Of a stretch of 64,000 nt of DNA, positions 9,832 to 19,426 are shown piece by piece. The translations under genes were made by a program, and so were the position numbers. Source of the stretch: Progne subis subis (Eukaryota > Chordata > Aves > Passeriformes > Hirundinidae); contig JAKJHU010000617.1 of the NCBI GenBank assembly GCA_022316685.1, positions 62,001 through 126,000 of the forward strand. The letters are read 5' to 3'. The notes beneath the pieces are model-generated. The model worked only from the letters and a program-made list of their open reading frames with translations, did no database searches and was not told the DNA's origin. The stretch's first letter is position 1, and every line of letters starts with the position of its first letter.

Positions 9832-11894
9832 GCGCTGTGATCCCCCACTGCCACCAAAGGCTACGGCGGCTGCCTTGCCAGCACGGTGGGCTGTGGAGCA
9901 CACTTTGGGGAGCAGAGGGGACACAAGGCAGGCCTCCACTGAAGGGCTAGCCTGTGTGGGAAAAGCGGGCAGAGTGAAGGGACGCAGGACGCTGCGAGTG
10001 GGGCAGTGGAAAGCAACAGCTGAGGACAGCTGAAAGGCCAAAGAGAGCAGAAGAACTTGTTGCACATGAGGAGTGGGGGCTGAAGGTGTGTCCTGGCCTT
10101 TTGCCGGTGCCTCAGAGGGACCGGCAACCTGAGCACGTGAAGCAATGAGGAACAAAGACACGCAGAGCTCCTTATGTGTCCGGAGAACATGTGTCTGTTG
10201 CTGCATGGGCAACTGTGTGAGCTGCTGCCATGAGAGCCAGGGGCTCTGAGGGCACGCTGTCCCTCTTTCCCTCGAGGGGAAGGACAGCACAGCTGCCGGA
10301 GCTGCTTGCCAGGGTACGTGCGTTTTCATCGCTGCCTTGCAGCAATGGGTTGGGAGTGGCCAGTGCCCGGAGCCAAGCTGTCCCTCTCCCGCTGTGTGAC
10401 TCGCAGTAGGCTGGAAGCAGCGCTAGCACGGCCGGCTGCTGCCCCTGCCTGGCAACAGCAGAGGCTGGCACGGGCAGCCTCTTGCCAGACTGCAGGCGGC
10501 CCAGGCAGGACAGGGCTTTCCGTCGGCAGAGATGCCCAAGGGATGGGGCCGGGCCCATGCGAGCCGTGGCCATCACTCTGGTGATCCAGCGGCAGCACTA
10601 ATCCTGCCCAGTTACAGCAGCTGGGGCTGAGCAGCCAGACACGTCGCCTGAGCCTGTGGAATAAAGCTGCTCAGGCAGGGCCAGACCTGGAGCAGGGATT
10701 CCACCCCTGGTGTGGCCAGCACATCAGGCCATGCAAGTGTTGCAGCAAGTGCAGAGGAGGCCAGCGGGTTGCGAAGGTGAGCAGCTCTCCTGTGGAGACA
10801 GCTTGAGAGAGTTGGAGCTGCTCAGGCTGGAGAAGGGAAGGTTGTGGGGAGCCTCCCACTGCCTTGCAGTGTCTACCAGGAGCTCCAAGGGAGCTGCAGA
10901 GGCATTCTGCGACAGCAATTGTAGTGATCGCATAAGGGGTTGGAGCTGGTAGGCAGGTGGGGAGAGCTGCCTCGGCCTGGGGAACTGCAGCCGCCTTTGT
11001 GTCTGCAGGATCTTCTCCGGCATAGCGCAGAGGCTGTTCCCAGCCAGCAGTTCCACAGCCTTGGGGGAGCCATGGGCTGGGCATTGGTGGCACCTGACCT
11101 CTTCCTGATGTGGCCCGTGCTCCCGGGAGCGCTTGGCTGCCACGGCCTGGGCTCCCATTTTCAGTGGCAGGCCTTTCCTAGCCATCAGCGCCCTGCTGCC
11201 TGAGTGGGTCTTGCTGGCCCTGAGGCAGGCGGTGCTGTGAGGTCACAAATGGTGTGACAGCGGCCTGAGGCTGAGCTGTGATGTCACGCCGTGTGGCGGC
11301 CCCAGCATTGTGAGGTCACCGGGCCATCCCTATATAAGGCGGGCCGGCCCCACAGCCGCCAGTGCAGTGGCGATGGCACGTGTCGGAGCCGTGAGCGACG
11401 TCAGCGTCCTGCTGGCTGCACTTGCCCTGCTGCTGGCCACGGTGGCTGTCTGCTGGGTCATTGGCCACCGGGCACGGCAGGGCCGGCAGGCCGGGACTCG
11501 GAGGCCGCGCAAGCAGCTCGGGGGCCGGGCCAGGGGCCCAGGCAGGAGCCCAGGAGCCCCTGTGGCTGCCAGGGCCTCCGGGCCTGGCGCAAGCCCTCAG
11601 AGGCGTCCCAATGATCCCGCCACTTGCCACAAGGGACCCGGCAGCTGCAGCCCCTTCGTCAGCGTGGCCAAGGAGCTGCAGGGGCTGATGCTGCTGCTCC
11701 GGGCTCACCGTGGGACATGGGCTCCGCTTCATCCTGCCATGTGGCAGGTGCTGTGGGTGCACCTGCAGCAGCTGGGCAAGCGAGGCCACCTGCCCTGCTG
11801 TGCCTCGTCCCGCTGCTCCGGGCGCTTCCGTGCCTCCAGCAGGCTCCTCCCAGCCAGAGGGGCCATTCCTGGTACAGCTTCCAGCCCTTCCAGG
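9832..11894 (+). repeat. Tandem duplication, copy B
   Basis: This is the second copy of 5897-7967. Homology begins at the block GGCGCTGTGAT and stops in the shared CCAGCCCTTCCAGG (ending at 11894). After that the two loci differ completely, so copy B lacks the 3' half of the gene. Confidence 0.9.
11238..11337 (+). promoter_or_regulatory. Promoter of gene copy B: three CRE-like octamers and TATA
   Basis: TGAGGTCA occurs at 11238-11245, TGATGTCA at 11279-11286 and TGAGGTCA at 11311-11318. TATATAA lies at 11331-11337, a better TATA box than in copy A. Spacing is the same as in copy A to within a few bases. Confidence 0.55.
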
Positions 11895-11903
11895 CACCTG
11901 TAG
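11373..11903 (+). CDS. Small transmembrane, Pro/Ser-rich protein, copy B (3' truncated)
   Basis: The ATG at 11373 corresponds to copy A 7446 and is 36 bp after the TATA box. The 176-residue product has a membrane span at residues 11-30, then an Arg/Gly/Pro-rich stretch and a Cys/His-rich segment. Unlike copy A it has no early stop. It ends at a TAG (11901-11903) reached nine bases after the duplication breakpoint, so the Ser/Pro tail of about 240 residues seen in copy A is absent. It is either a short functional paralogue or a truncated pseudogene. Function is unknown and the name is left blank. Confidence 0.45.
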   Translation: MARVGAVSDVSVLLAALALLLATVAVCWVIGHRARQGRQAGTRRPRKQLGGRARGPGRSPGAPVAARASGPGASPQRRPNDPATCHKGPGSCSPFVSVAKELQGLMLLLRAHRGTWAPLHPAMWQVLWVHLQQLGKRGHLPCCASSRCSGRFRASSRLLPARGAIPGTASSPSRHL

Positions 11904-12665
11904 GGCTGCACAGACAGCCCTGCCCCGGGCTCTGCCGGGCTCTGGGCCAGCAGAGAGGCCGGGCAGGGCTGGCCATGGCCGGGAACAGGCCCTGAGCCCC
12001 GCAGGAGGATGGAACTGGGCCACAGCCAAACTGCCCCGCACACCTGGGCTGAGCAGCCAGGGCTGGCAATGGCTGGGGACAGAGGCTGGCACTGACAAAT
12101 GTCCTGGGCCGTGTTCCTGCTCTGTCCATGCCACCAAGGGCACAGAGCAGCCTCCTCTCTGGGCCACTTGCCTGTTTTCAATGCCTTCCACAGGCGCTGG
12201 CCCTGCCCCACAAGGCCTGGGCTGAGTCCTGCCCCTGCACGCTCACACAGGCTGAGATGGACACTGATGGTTTCTGTGGCAGGCTCTCTCAGCCCAGCCC
12301 AGCTCCCTCCAAGCTCTGCCAGCTGCCCTGAGCTCTCGGCAGCACCAAGGGCCTCTCCCCAGCACAGCCCAGCCGGCTCTGGCCCCACAGCTCTGCTCAG
12401 GGCAGGCTGCTCTGGGCAGGGGCCCCACGGCCTCAGCCCCTCGGAAGGGCACAGCAGCAGCTGCAGCTCAGACAGGACTCAGCCCCAGCCATGGGCAAGG
12501 TGCTGGGCCAAGGGAAAAGGAGGCTCCCTGTGTGCCCTGCTCCCCTCTCCCTGAGGTGCTGAGAGCTCTGCAGCCCCTGCTGCCATCCCATCTGCCCAGG
12601 CCAGCACAACAGCCCCAGCCTTGGGGCCCTCAAGAGCTACTCGTGCTCCAGGCCCAGGGCCAAGG
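11904..12665. other. GC-rich spacer, no gene
   Basis: CAG/CTG-rich, GC-rich DNA between tandem copy B and the minisatellite. Long frames exist on both strands because stops are rare in such composition; none shows a recognisable domain. Confidence 0.5.
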
Positions 12666-12669
12666 AAAT

Positions 12670-13145
12670 TATGGTGTTCCTCTGAGGCCTGATGGAACCA
12701 AGAGGCCACTGTGACACTGCAGGGCCTTGTGGAACCATGCAGAGCATTGGGACAGAGCGGGACCTTATGTCATGATGGGGCCATTGTGAAACTGCAGAGC
12801 CCCATGGAAACAAATAGTGAGGGTGGTTCCTCAGGGACTCTTGGAATGACAGAAATGTTTGGCACCATGGTGCCCCTTGGGACCAAGAGGCCACTGTGAC
12901 ATTGTGGAACCAAGGAGATCATTGCTGCACTGCCAGACCTCATGGAACCAAGGATCCATTGTGACACTCCAGGGCCTTGGGGGGACCAAATGAGCATTGT
13001 GATAATGCAGGGCCCAAGGATCAAAGGGACTTAGTGACACCAAGGAGTCCCATGCAACCAAAGGGGCATTGTGACACTGGGAGGCCTCATGAAATCATGG
13101 GGAAATTTGTGACGCTCTAGGGCCTGATGGACCCAAGTTGACACC
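12670..13145 (+). repeat. Degenerate ~45-50 bp minisatellite
   Basis: A block built on GGAACCAAG..GCCATTGTGACACTGCAGGGCC recurs about nine times with substitutions and indels. The same family occurs in reverse orientation at 59890-60530. Confidence 0.75.
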
Positions 13146-13159
13146 AATTGGGCAAGGGT

Positions 13160-13752
13160 GCTGTTCTGCTGGAGGGTAGGAGGGCTCTGCATAGGGACCT
13201 GGACAGGCTGGATTCAGGGACCAAATCCAAAAATATGAGGTTTAACAAGTCCAAGTGTCAGGTCCTGCACTTTGCCCACAACTGCCCCTGCAGCGCTACA
13301 GGCTGGTGACAGAGTGGCTGTACAGCAGCCAGGCAGAAAGGGACCTGCAGGGACAGATGGACAGCAGGCTGGACATGAGCCAGCAGTGTGCCCAGGTGGC
13401 CAAGAAGGCCAATGGCACCTGGCCTGGATCAGGAACAGTGTGGGCAGCAGGAGCAGGGCAGTGATTCTTCCCATGTGCTCAGCACTGGTTTGGGCAGCAC
13501 CCCAAGTGCTGTGTTCACTTCTGGGCCCCCGATTTAGGAAGGACATGGAGGAGTTTGAGTGTGTCCAGAGAAGGGTGACAAAGCTGGTGACAGGTCTGGA
13601 ACACAAGTCCTGTGAGAAGCAGCTGAGGGAGCTGGGGTTGTTTATCGTGGAGAAGAGGAGGCTCAGGGGGGACAAGGCAGTGTCAGGGCACAGGTTGGAC
13701 TTGATGATGCCCAAGGTCTTTTCCAACCTGTCTGATTCTGTGATTCTCTGAA
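13160..13752 (+). mobile_element. CR1 LINE 3' fragment
   Basis: The order of blocks (first-line lead sequence, a 'consistent lead' to GGTCTTTTCCAACCTG, and a terminal GATTCTGTGATTCTCTGA) is that of a chicken-repeat-1 3' end. The element is 5'-truncated and has an internal deletion around 13270-13300. From about 13421 on it forms the start of the segment duplicated at 53739. Confidence 0.85.
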
Positions 13753-15440
13753 ACCACCCGTGCAGCAGTTGCAGGATGAGCCCTGGGCCTCCTCTCCAGA
13801 AGGTCCAGCAGCCCAGGTCCCTCAGCTTCTCCTCACAGCCCAAAAGCCCATCCTGTCAGTCCTGCAGAGCCTCTGCAGCTCCTCCTCCTTGCCCAGAACA
13901 GGGAGCCCCAGAGCCAGACACAGCAGCCCAGATATGCCCCCCTGGCCTGTGGTGCCTCTCGCAACAGAGCAGCACGAGGCACTGCAGGAGCCTGCAGACA
14001 ATTCCCGAAGCACTTGGAGGATGATCTTGCTCCTCAATGGATGTTCCCATGGTGCCGGGAACTCAGGAACTGAAACGGAAAGTGAGGCCATGTGGTGTTT
14101 TCAGGCAGATTTTGGGAGAAAGCCTCCTGCGGGGCTCCCCTTCCCCTCCCCCAACCAGTTCGGGAAAAGATTTCCTCAGAGAGAAGTGGAAAAAACCTGT
14201 TCATTAAACAGGCAAAGCACTCCCAGCACAATACCCGATGACAAGAACTTCGTGCCGCTTACGGAGGGATAACAAACTTAAAGAAGGTCTCCTCTTGATG
14301 ATAGTGACTGTGCTCCACCGCTCCATCTCCGCTGACGTTGGGAGAAAAGGAGATGTGCAGGGCTGGTCTTGGTGGGGAGGATCCCCTGTGGAGGCCCCCG
14401 GTGCTTCCTCAGGTCCTTAGTCTGGAGAGGTTGGAACAGTTCCAAGGAGAGGGCAAAAAAAAAAGAAAAAAGGAAGGAGGAAAAAAGAAAAAGGAAAAAA
14501 AAAGGCAAAAAGCTTCAGCTATTATACAGCATCTAACTACACTAGCACTAAGCTAACTAACTGCCGGGGAAAAAACAACAGAGCTTCGTTCGTCTTGCCA
14601 TGTTCCAACTCCCCCGCTTCAAGGTCACTCCGAGGAGCAGAGTTTTCTTGGGCAAAAACAAACACCGCTTGCCCACCCCTTTGCACCCAGTAGACGATTG
14701 GGGGATACACAGTTACCCCAGGACAGGCCAGAGATCAAAGGACCAGTAGAGATGGGCCATTTGCAGGGGAGGGAACAGGGGTGGGCAAGAAGAAGAAATC
14801 TGTAGCAGGAAGAGTAAAGAAAGCCAAGGTGAAGCAAAGGAAATGCTCAGGGAAGTTTAGGATTTGCTGCCAGGCAGCCCTGGTTGTGAGCAACATTGTC
14901 TGCTGTGGCACAGGAAACTCACAGCTCATAGGAACAAAATTTCTGGCTGACTTCAGAGGCCACCACAACCCTGAAGTGGTTTTCCTGATGTCCTCCAGCC
15001 CTTCCTGGCCCCAGGGGCTGATGATGGCATTTGTGCTCACTCAGGTTCATCTCCCCACACCAACACCATGGGGGTGCTCACGCCTGCTCTGGGCAGTGCA
15101 AACAGGGGCTCCTGAGCCAGTGCTGCCGTGTCTGTGCCTGCAAGGATGCGGCACCCTGTGTGAGCTGGGGGAGAGGCCAGGGCTGCAGAGGGGGGATGTT
15201 GTTGGCAGGTGCATGAGGACGCTCTGGGACGCTGCCCTGGGGTGTCCAGCGCAGTGGGGATGGATCAGCCCCTGCTCTGCTGCTCCTTCCCATCTTCCCC
15301 AGGGACCTTGAAGAGCCCCAGCCATGCTGTTTGCCCCCAGCCGGCCCACGGCCACCCTGGGGCTGCTCACAGGGCTTTTCTCTGCTGAGCATTGGCCTGG
15401 GCGTGTTTTGGAGAGAGCCTGGGCAAGGAGCCTCAAGCCC
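13421..15440 (+). repeat. Segmental duplication, copy 1 (direct)
   Basis: This segment matches 53739-55035 in the same orientation: CR1 tail, the following ~330 bp, and 14760-15440. The extra length here is an insertion at 14091-14754. Homology ends within AAGGAGCCT. No gene is supported: the matching frames in both copies carry different stops. Confidence 0.85.
14091..14754. mobile_element. LTR-like insertion absent from the paralogous copy
   Basis: These 664 bp are missing at the corresponding place in 53739-55035 (near 54315). They are flanked by the 5-bp direct repeat GGCCA (14086-14090 and 14755-14759). The left end is TGTGGTG; the right end is not a clean CA. An A-rich run lies at 14455-14515, and on the minus strand a TATAATA lies near 14520. 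The size and 5-bp repeat suggest a solo LTR; the family is not identified. Confidence 0.6.
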
Positions 15441-15444
15441 TGTC

Positions 15445-16040
15445 TTGCAATGCAAGAGTTAACACAAAAAAAGTGTATTCTATTGCCATCTGTTAAAACC
15501 AGGTGGGGGAAGTTGTTTATCTCTTCCATCACCCATCCACCATGTCTCCTAAGTGAATCTTCTCTTAATGGCCCAGCTACTAAAAACAAATGGGGCAGTG
15601 TTCTTTATCTCTTCCATGACCCATCCTCCCTCCAGGGAGTTATTTCCTCTTAATGGGCCATTGAGTCTCACTGCATGACTGATAAAATTTCATCATCCCA
15701 TTGTGAGATGCTCCACCCAGAGGGAGGAGCCAAGCATTCCTACCTGGATATAAGCTGAGATTTAAAGCAGGAGGAGCAGGCAGTTCCCACTGGATTCCCA
15801 GAGGAAGACCAGACTCATCTACACCACCACTGGACCTTCAGAGGAAAACTACACCCTTCTACAAGGTCATTGCTTCAAGAAAACCACATTTGTCACTCCA
15901 AGAGGACTGCAGCCACGATTTGATTGGACTGCTAGCAACACCCTGAATAAGTGGGTGTCAGGCGGTATTCTGACTCTGTCAGTGTATTTTCTTATTTTAC
16001 TACTGCCTTTTTAGTTAAATTTTAATTTTTTAGTTTAGGT
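15445..16040 (+). mobile_element. LTR-like segment with TATA, upstream of the zinc-finger gene
   Basis: This AT-rich segment begins near TGCAATGCAAGAGTTAAC, just where the duplicated segment stops. It contains two imperfect ~88-bp tandem units (15490-15570 and 15575-15660; shared core TTTATCTCTTCCAT) and a TATA box in GGATATAAGC near 15748. It ends in a T-rich stretch. This is the look of an avian LTR. It could serve as the promoter of the downstream zinc-finger exon; that is inference. Confidence 0.45.
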
Positions 16041-16264
16041 TGTAAGGAAGAGGAAGATGCCCCGGGACAGCCAGGCAGGTGAGGAGGAAATCAGTGCCCC
16101 TTTCCCTCTCTCTCCTGCTCTATCTCCCAGCCCAGCATGGCCCCCGGCTGGAGGACAACCCCGCTGCCAATGCCATCCTGCTGGTGATACATTGGGGGAA
16201 TCTCCTTCCCCCTCCCTCTGGCATGGAGGCAAATCCCATCCTGTCCTTGTCCTTCCTCCTCCAG

Positions 16265-17232
16265 ACAAGGAGCTGAGCCTGGAGACCAGGGAGGACAAAT
16301 CCCTGCAGCAGAACCTTGTGGAAGAGGCCATTTTGAGTGGCCCCATGGTACAGGAATCCAAAAGGGAGGAAAAGTGACAGAGATCCTACAGGAGGAAGAA
16401 CTCCATACCCATTCCAGGGTGCTCTGAGGAGGAAAGACCCAGCCTGTGCCAGGAAAGTGGACAGAGCTTCAGCCAGAGCAACACCACTGTCCAGCACCAG
16501 ATCATCCACAGTGGGGAGAGACCCTACAAGTGTCCCCAGTGTGGGAAGAGGTTTCAGAGAAGCTCCAATCTCCTCATGCACCAGCGGATTCACAGAGAGG
16601 AGAGGCCCTTCCACTGCCCTGACTGCAAGAAGGGCTTCAAGCATAACTCCAACCTCATCACCCACCGGCGCATCCACACTGGGGAGAGGCCCTACGAGTG
16701 TGGGCAATGTGGGATGAGCTTCACTCAGAGCTCCAGCCTGATGCACCACCAGAGGATCCACACCAGGGAACGGCCCTATGAGTGTGAGCAATGTGGAAAG
16801 AACTTCAACCAGCGCTCCAATTTGGTCCGCCACCTGAACATCCATGCTGAGGAAAGGCCATACAAGTGTGGGGAATGTGGGAAGGGCTTCAACCAGTGGT
16901 CCAAACTGATCATCCATCAAATGATCCACACTGGGGAGAGGCCCTACGAGTGTCCTGAGTGTGGGAAGAGGTTTCAGACCATCTCAAATCTCCTCGTGCA
17001 CCAGCAGATTCACACAGAGGAGAGGCCCTTCCGCTGCCCCGACTGCAGGAAGGGCTTCAAGCTCAACTCCACCCTCATCAGGCACCAGCGCATCCACACT
17101 GGGGAGAGGCCCTACGAGTGTCCCCAATGTGGGAAGAGCTTCACCCAGAGGTCTCACCTGAGCCAACACCAACGGAGGCACCGGGAAGGGAAGACCTGTG
17201 AGTGCCCTGATTGCAGGAAGTGCTTTGTGTGA
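16265..17232 (+). pseudogene. C2H2 zinc-finger gene, last exon, with premature stop
   Basis: A pyrimidine tract and CAG at 16261-16264 look like a 3' splice site opening this exon. The frame has a Glu-rich lead and then a TGA at 16375-16377. After it the same frame is open to 17232. It encodes a degenerate first finger (16447; second Cys missing), eight regular C2H2 fingers spaced exactly 84 bp from 16531, and a ninth cut by a TGA at 17230-17232; finger remnants continue beyond. Linkers are TGERP(Y/F) or variants (REERPF, TRERPY, AEERPY). Such proteins bind DNA in the nucleus. The first ATG after the stop (16576) lies inside finger 1. It is probably a pseudogene, unless read from another exon. 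Confidence 0.75.
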
Positions 17233-17864
17233 GTCTGCAACTTCATCCCCCATCAGATTACGCACATTGGGCAGAGCCCTGGTGGCCCACATTTCCCATG
17301 ATCCAAACTGGGAAGACACCTGTCCCTTTCTCTGACCCTGGCAATGATGTGAGGTGGGACTGAAGAACATGAGTGTCTGGCCATGGTCCCATCATTGTAT
17401 TTGATCCCATCTCAGGTCATTGCCAGGGGCAGGAAAGGGACTGTTTGTCCTTTCCCAAGGACAAGGGTGTCCTTTCCAGCAGGAGGAAATATGTGGCTGG
17501 GAAGCACCAGTTAGTGTTGTTGTAGTTTTCCCTGTATATCGTTTGTCTTCTCCCTTCTGTTATAATTTTTTTTTTTTTTTTTTTTTTTTCCTGTTCCTTT
17601 TAGTTTCTTATCTTGTTGCTGTTCCCAAAAAATTCTCCTTATCCCAGCCTGGGATATTTGACTTTTTTTACTTTCCATGGGAGGCTGGAAGCCAGTGAGG
17701 GGCAGCTCGGTTTTTGCAGGAGCACAAAATTGGGGAATCCCATTCCTAAACCCCAGCCCGTGGAAACCGAGCATCCCAGCTGGTGCCAGCCCTGGTTGCC
17801 CTGGCAGCAGCCTTGGGAGCGGGTCCCTGGCTGGGGGCTGTGGGAACCTCTTCACTCTCGTGCC
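17233..17864. other. 3' flank of the zinc-finger exon
   Basis: The first ~40 bp are decayed finger sequence. A run of 24 T lies at 17566-17589. No other feature is supported. Confidence 0.5.
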
Positions 17865-18075
17865 CAGGGACAGCACTGGAGGGAAGGGCTGGAGCTGAGT
17901 CAGGGCAGGTTTAGGTTGGATGTCAGGAAAAGGTTTATCCCCCAGAGGCTGCTGGGGCACTGAACAGGCTCCCAGGGAAGGGTCACAGCTCCAGGGCTCT
18001 GGGAGCTGCAGCAGCGTTTGGACACCGCTGCCAGGCCCAGGCTGGGATTGTTGGGGTGTCCTGTGCAGGGCCGTT
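17865..18075 (+). mobile_element. CR1 LINE 3' fragment
   Basis: The sequence follows the CR1 3' region: AGGTTTAGGTTGGATGTCAGG, then the GGCACTGAACAGGCTCCCAG block, then GTTTGGACACCGCT. It is truncated at both ends. Confidence 0.65.
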
Positions 18076-18192
18076 GTTTCTGCCTACTCCCAGGGACGCC
18101 AGTTGTTTCTGCCCACTCAGAGACGCCAGTTGTTTCTCTGCACCCAGGGACGGCAGTTGTTTCTCCTCTGTCTCCCAGAGATGCCAGTTTCT
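18076..18192 (+). repeat. Short tandem repeat, ~35-bp units
   Basis: Four imperfect units share GGACGCCAGTTGTTTCT, separated by variable C/T-rich spacers. Confidence 0.65.
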
Positions 18193-18203
18193 AGGGGGCT
18201 GCT

Positions 18204-18839
18204 TGCTGGAGCTTAAATTCCCCGCATTCAGGTGGCTTTAGAGTCTTTTTTGCCCTCTGCAAAGCTCTGAGCCAAACGCAGGAAAAGACGGAGTCTTCAA
18301 GGTTGCATGCTTCGTGTTTATTAGTTCTTATCGTACAATTTTCTCAGTGTCCTGAAAGATGTTTGCCGCGGCTCGGACATCTGGTGACTCCCCCCGTCCC
18401 AGGGTTGTCCTTAATCTTTTATACTAATTGCTACGTATTCGATATTTACTATTTATTACCATTGTCTATCACTATTACTAAAAAGGTCCTCTTTACTTTG
18501 ATCCAATCCTCACAAACTACTTTGTACCAACGTCACTGCAGAAATGGAGTGAGGGAAGAAGAAAGAAGAAGAAGGAGGCAACGCCCCAAATTCTCCATCT
18601 TGTCCCCATTCACTTCAATACAAGAAATCCAAAACCACTGTTTTTCTCACCCTGTGATTTACTAAACTACAATCTTTCACTCTCTTGTGGCCTGCAATGC
18701 TTCCTGCAGTGCAAGAAGCCTCTCCCATGGACTGAAATCAAATCCAGTGTCTCTCTGAGCTCTGGGCTGTGGTCCCAGACCCCCCTGCCCAGGTCTCTGA
18801 CCCTCCAGGGCAACGAAAGGAATGCCCTGGACTCCAACA
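18204..18839 (-). mobile_element. Solo LTR, minus strand
   Basis: On the minus strand the element starts TGTTGGAGTCCAGGGC and ends CTCCAGCA (636 bp). Its AATAAA and U5 end match the LTR tail at 1-190. Flanking bases (CTGCT left, GGGTT right) are not a target-site duplication. Its right end coincides with the left boundary of the inverted duplication, so it may sit at a recombination breakpoint rather than at a simple insertion. Confidence 0.7.
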
Positions 18840-18841
18840 GG

Positions 18842-19355
18842 GTTTGTGTTATTTGTACGCTTTGCCTTAATTCGTGGTGGAGAATAACAAGAGCAGAAGA
18901 AAGAGAAAGAAAATTGATTTGTTTAACTTGCTTAGACTGTGTGCGTGAACAGTTAACTTTAAAAAGCTTTTTCAGTGATTTTTTTGGAACACCTTTGAGA
19001 TATGAAGATGGAAACTTTTATGCAGCAGTTTGATTAACAGCAAATTTAGACCAACGAATTTGAGCGGGTAAGAGAGCAAACGATTCATAATATTATAGAC
19101 CACTGTATCATAATTAACAGTTCCTGTGGAGAAGGAATTTGTGTTCCACGCTATAGACACATTTCTGATTTGAATTGGCATTACAAATGTGCCTATTGGT
19201 GGCGATGAAGACTTAATAATAACCCCCAGCATCGGCACAAATTCTACCATCAAATGAGGTTGTTAACTGAAGTAGTGAAAAAGCAAATCTTATTGTGGTT
19301 GGCACATCTCCAGAGCTTTGGTGGTTTAGACTAAAAGAGGAAGTAGCTGACTAAC
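18842..19355 (+). pseudogene. E2 pre-env Cys-rich frame, 3' part
   Basis: Decayed counterpart of 46260-46799 in E5. Fragments in different frames keep a CxxC (CLTC in E5, drifted here to a Leu-rich reading) and a later stretch with CGEGICVPRYRH and a Trp-rich end. It stops shortly before env. See the E3 frame at 32027-32593 for the best-preserved version. Function is unknown. Confidence 0.45.
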
Positions 19356-19426
19356 CCAGAGAGAAAGAGAGAGAGAGGGCAGTGCTGCGAGAACTGTGAG
19401 TAATCTCTGCCATCCTTGAAACAAAC

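Noticed and set aside
9415..10329. 304-codon minus-strand frame in the tandem duplication
   Set aside because: In copy A the matching frame is broken and no domain, start context or splice signal supports it. GC-rich DNA gives such frames by chance.
11316..12388. Minus-strand frames of 219 and 291 codons
   Set aside because: They are antisense to the copy B gene or lie in GC-rich spacer and show no motif.
13255..13751. Plus-strand frames within CR1
   Set aside because: This is the CR1 3' region; the frames are shifted remnants of ORF2 C-terminus and untranslated sequence.
16057..16264. Frame upstream of the zinc-finger exon starting at ATG 16057
   Set aside because: It runs through what looks like an intron ending in a pyrimidine tract and CAG at 16264, so it is probably not coding even though it shares the finger frame.
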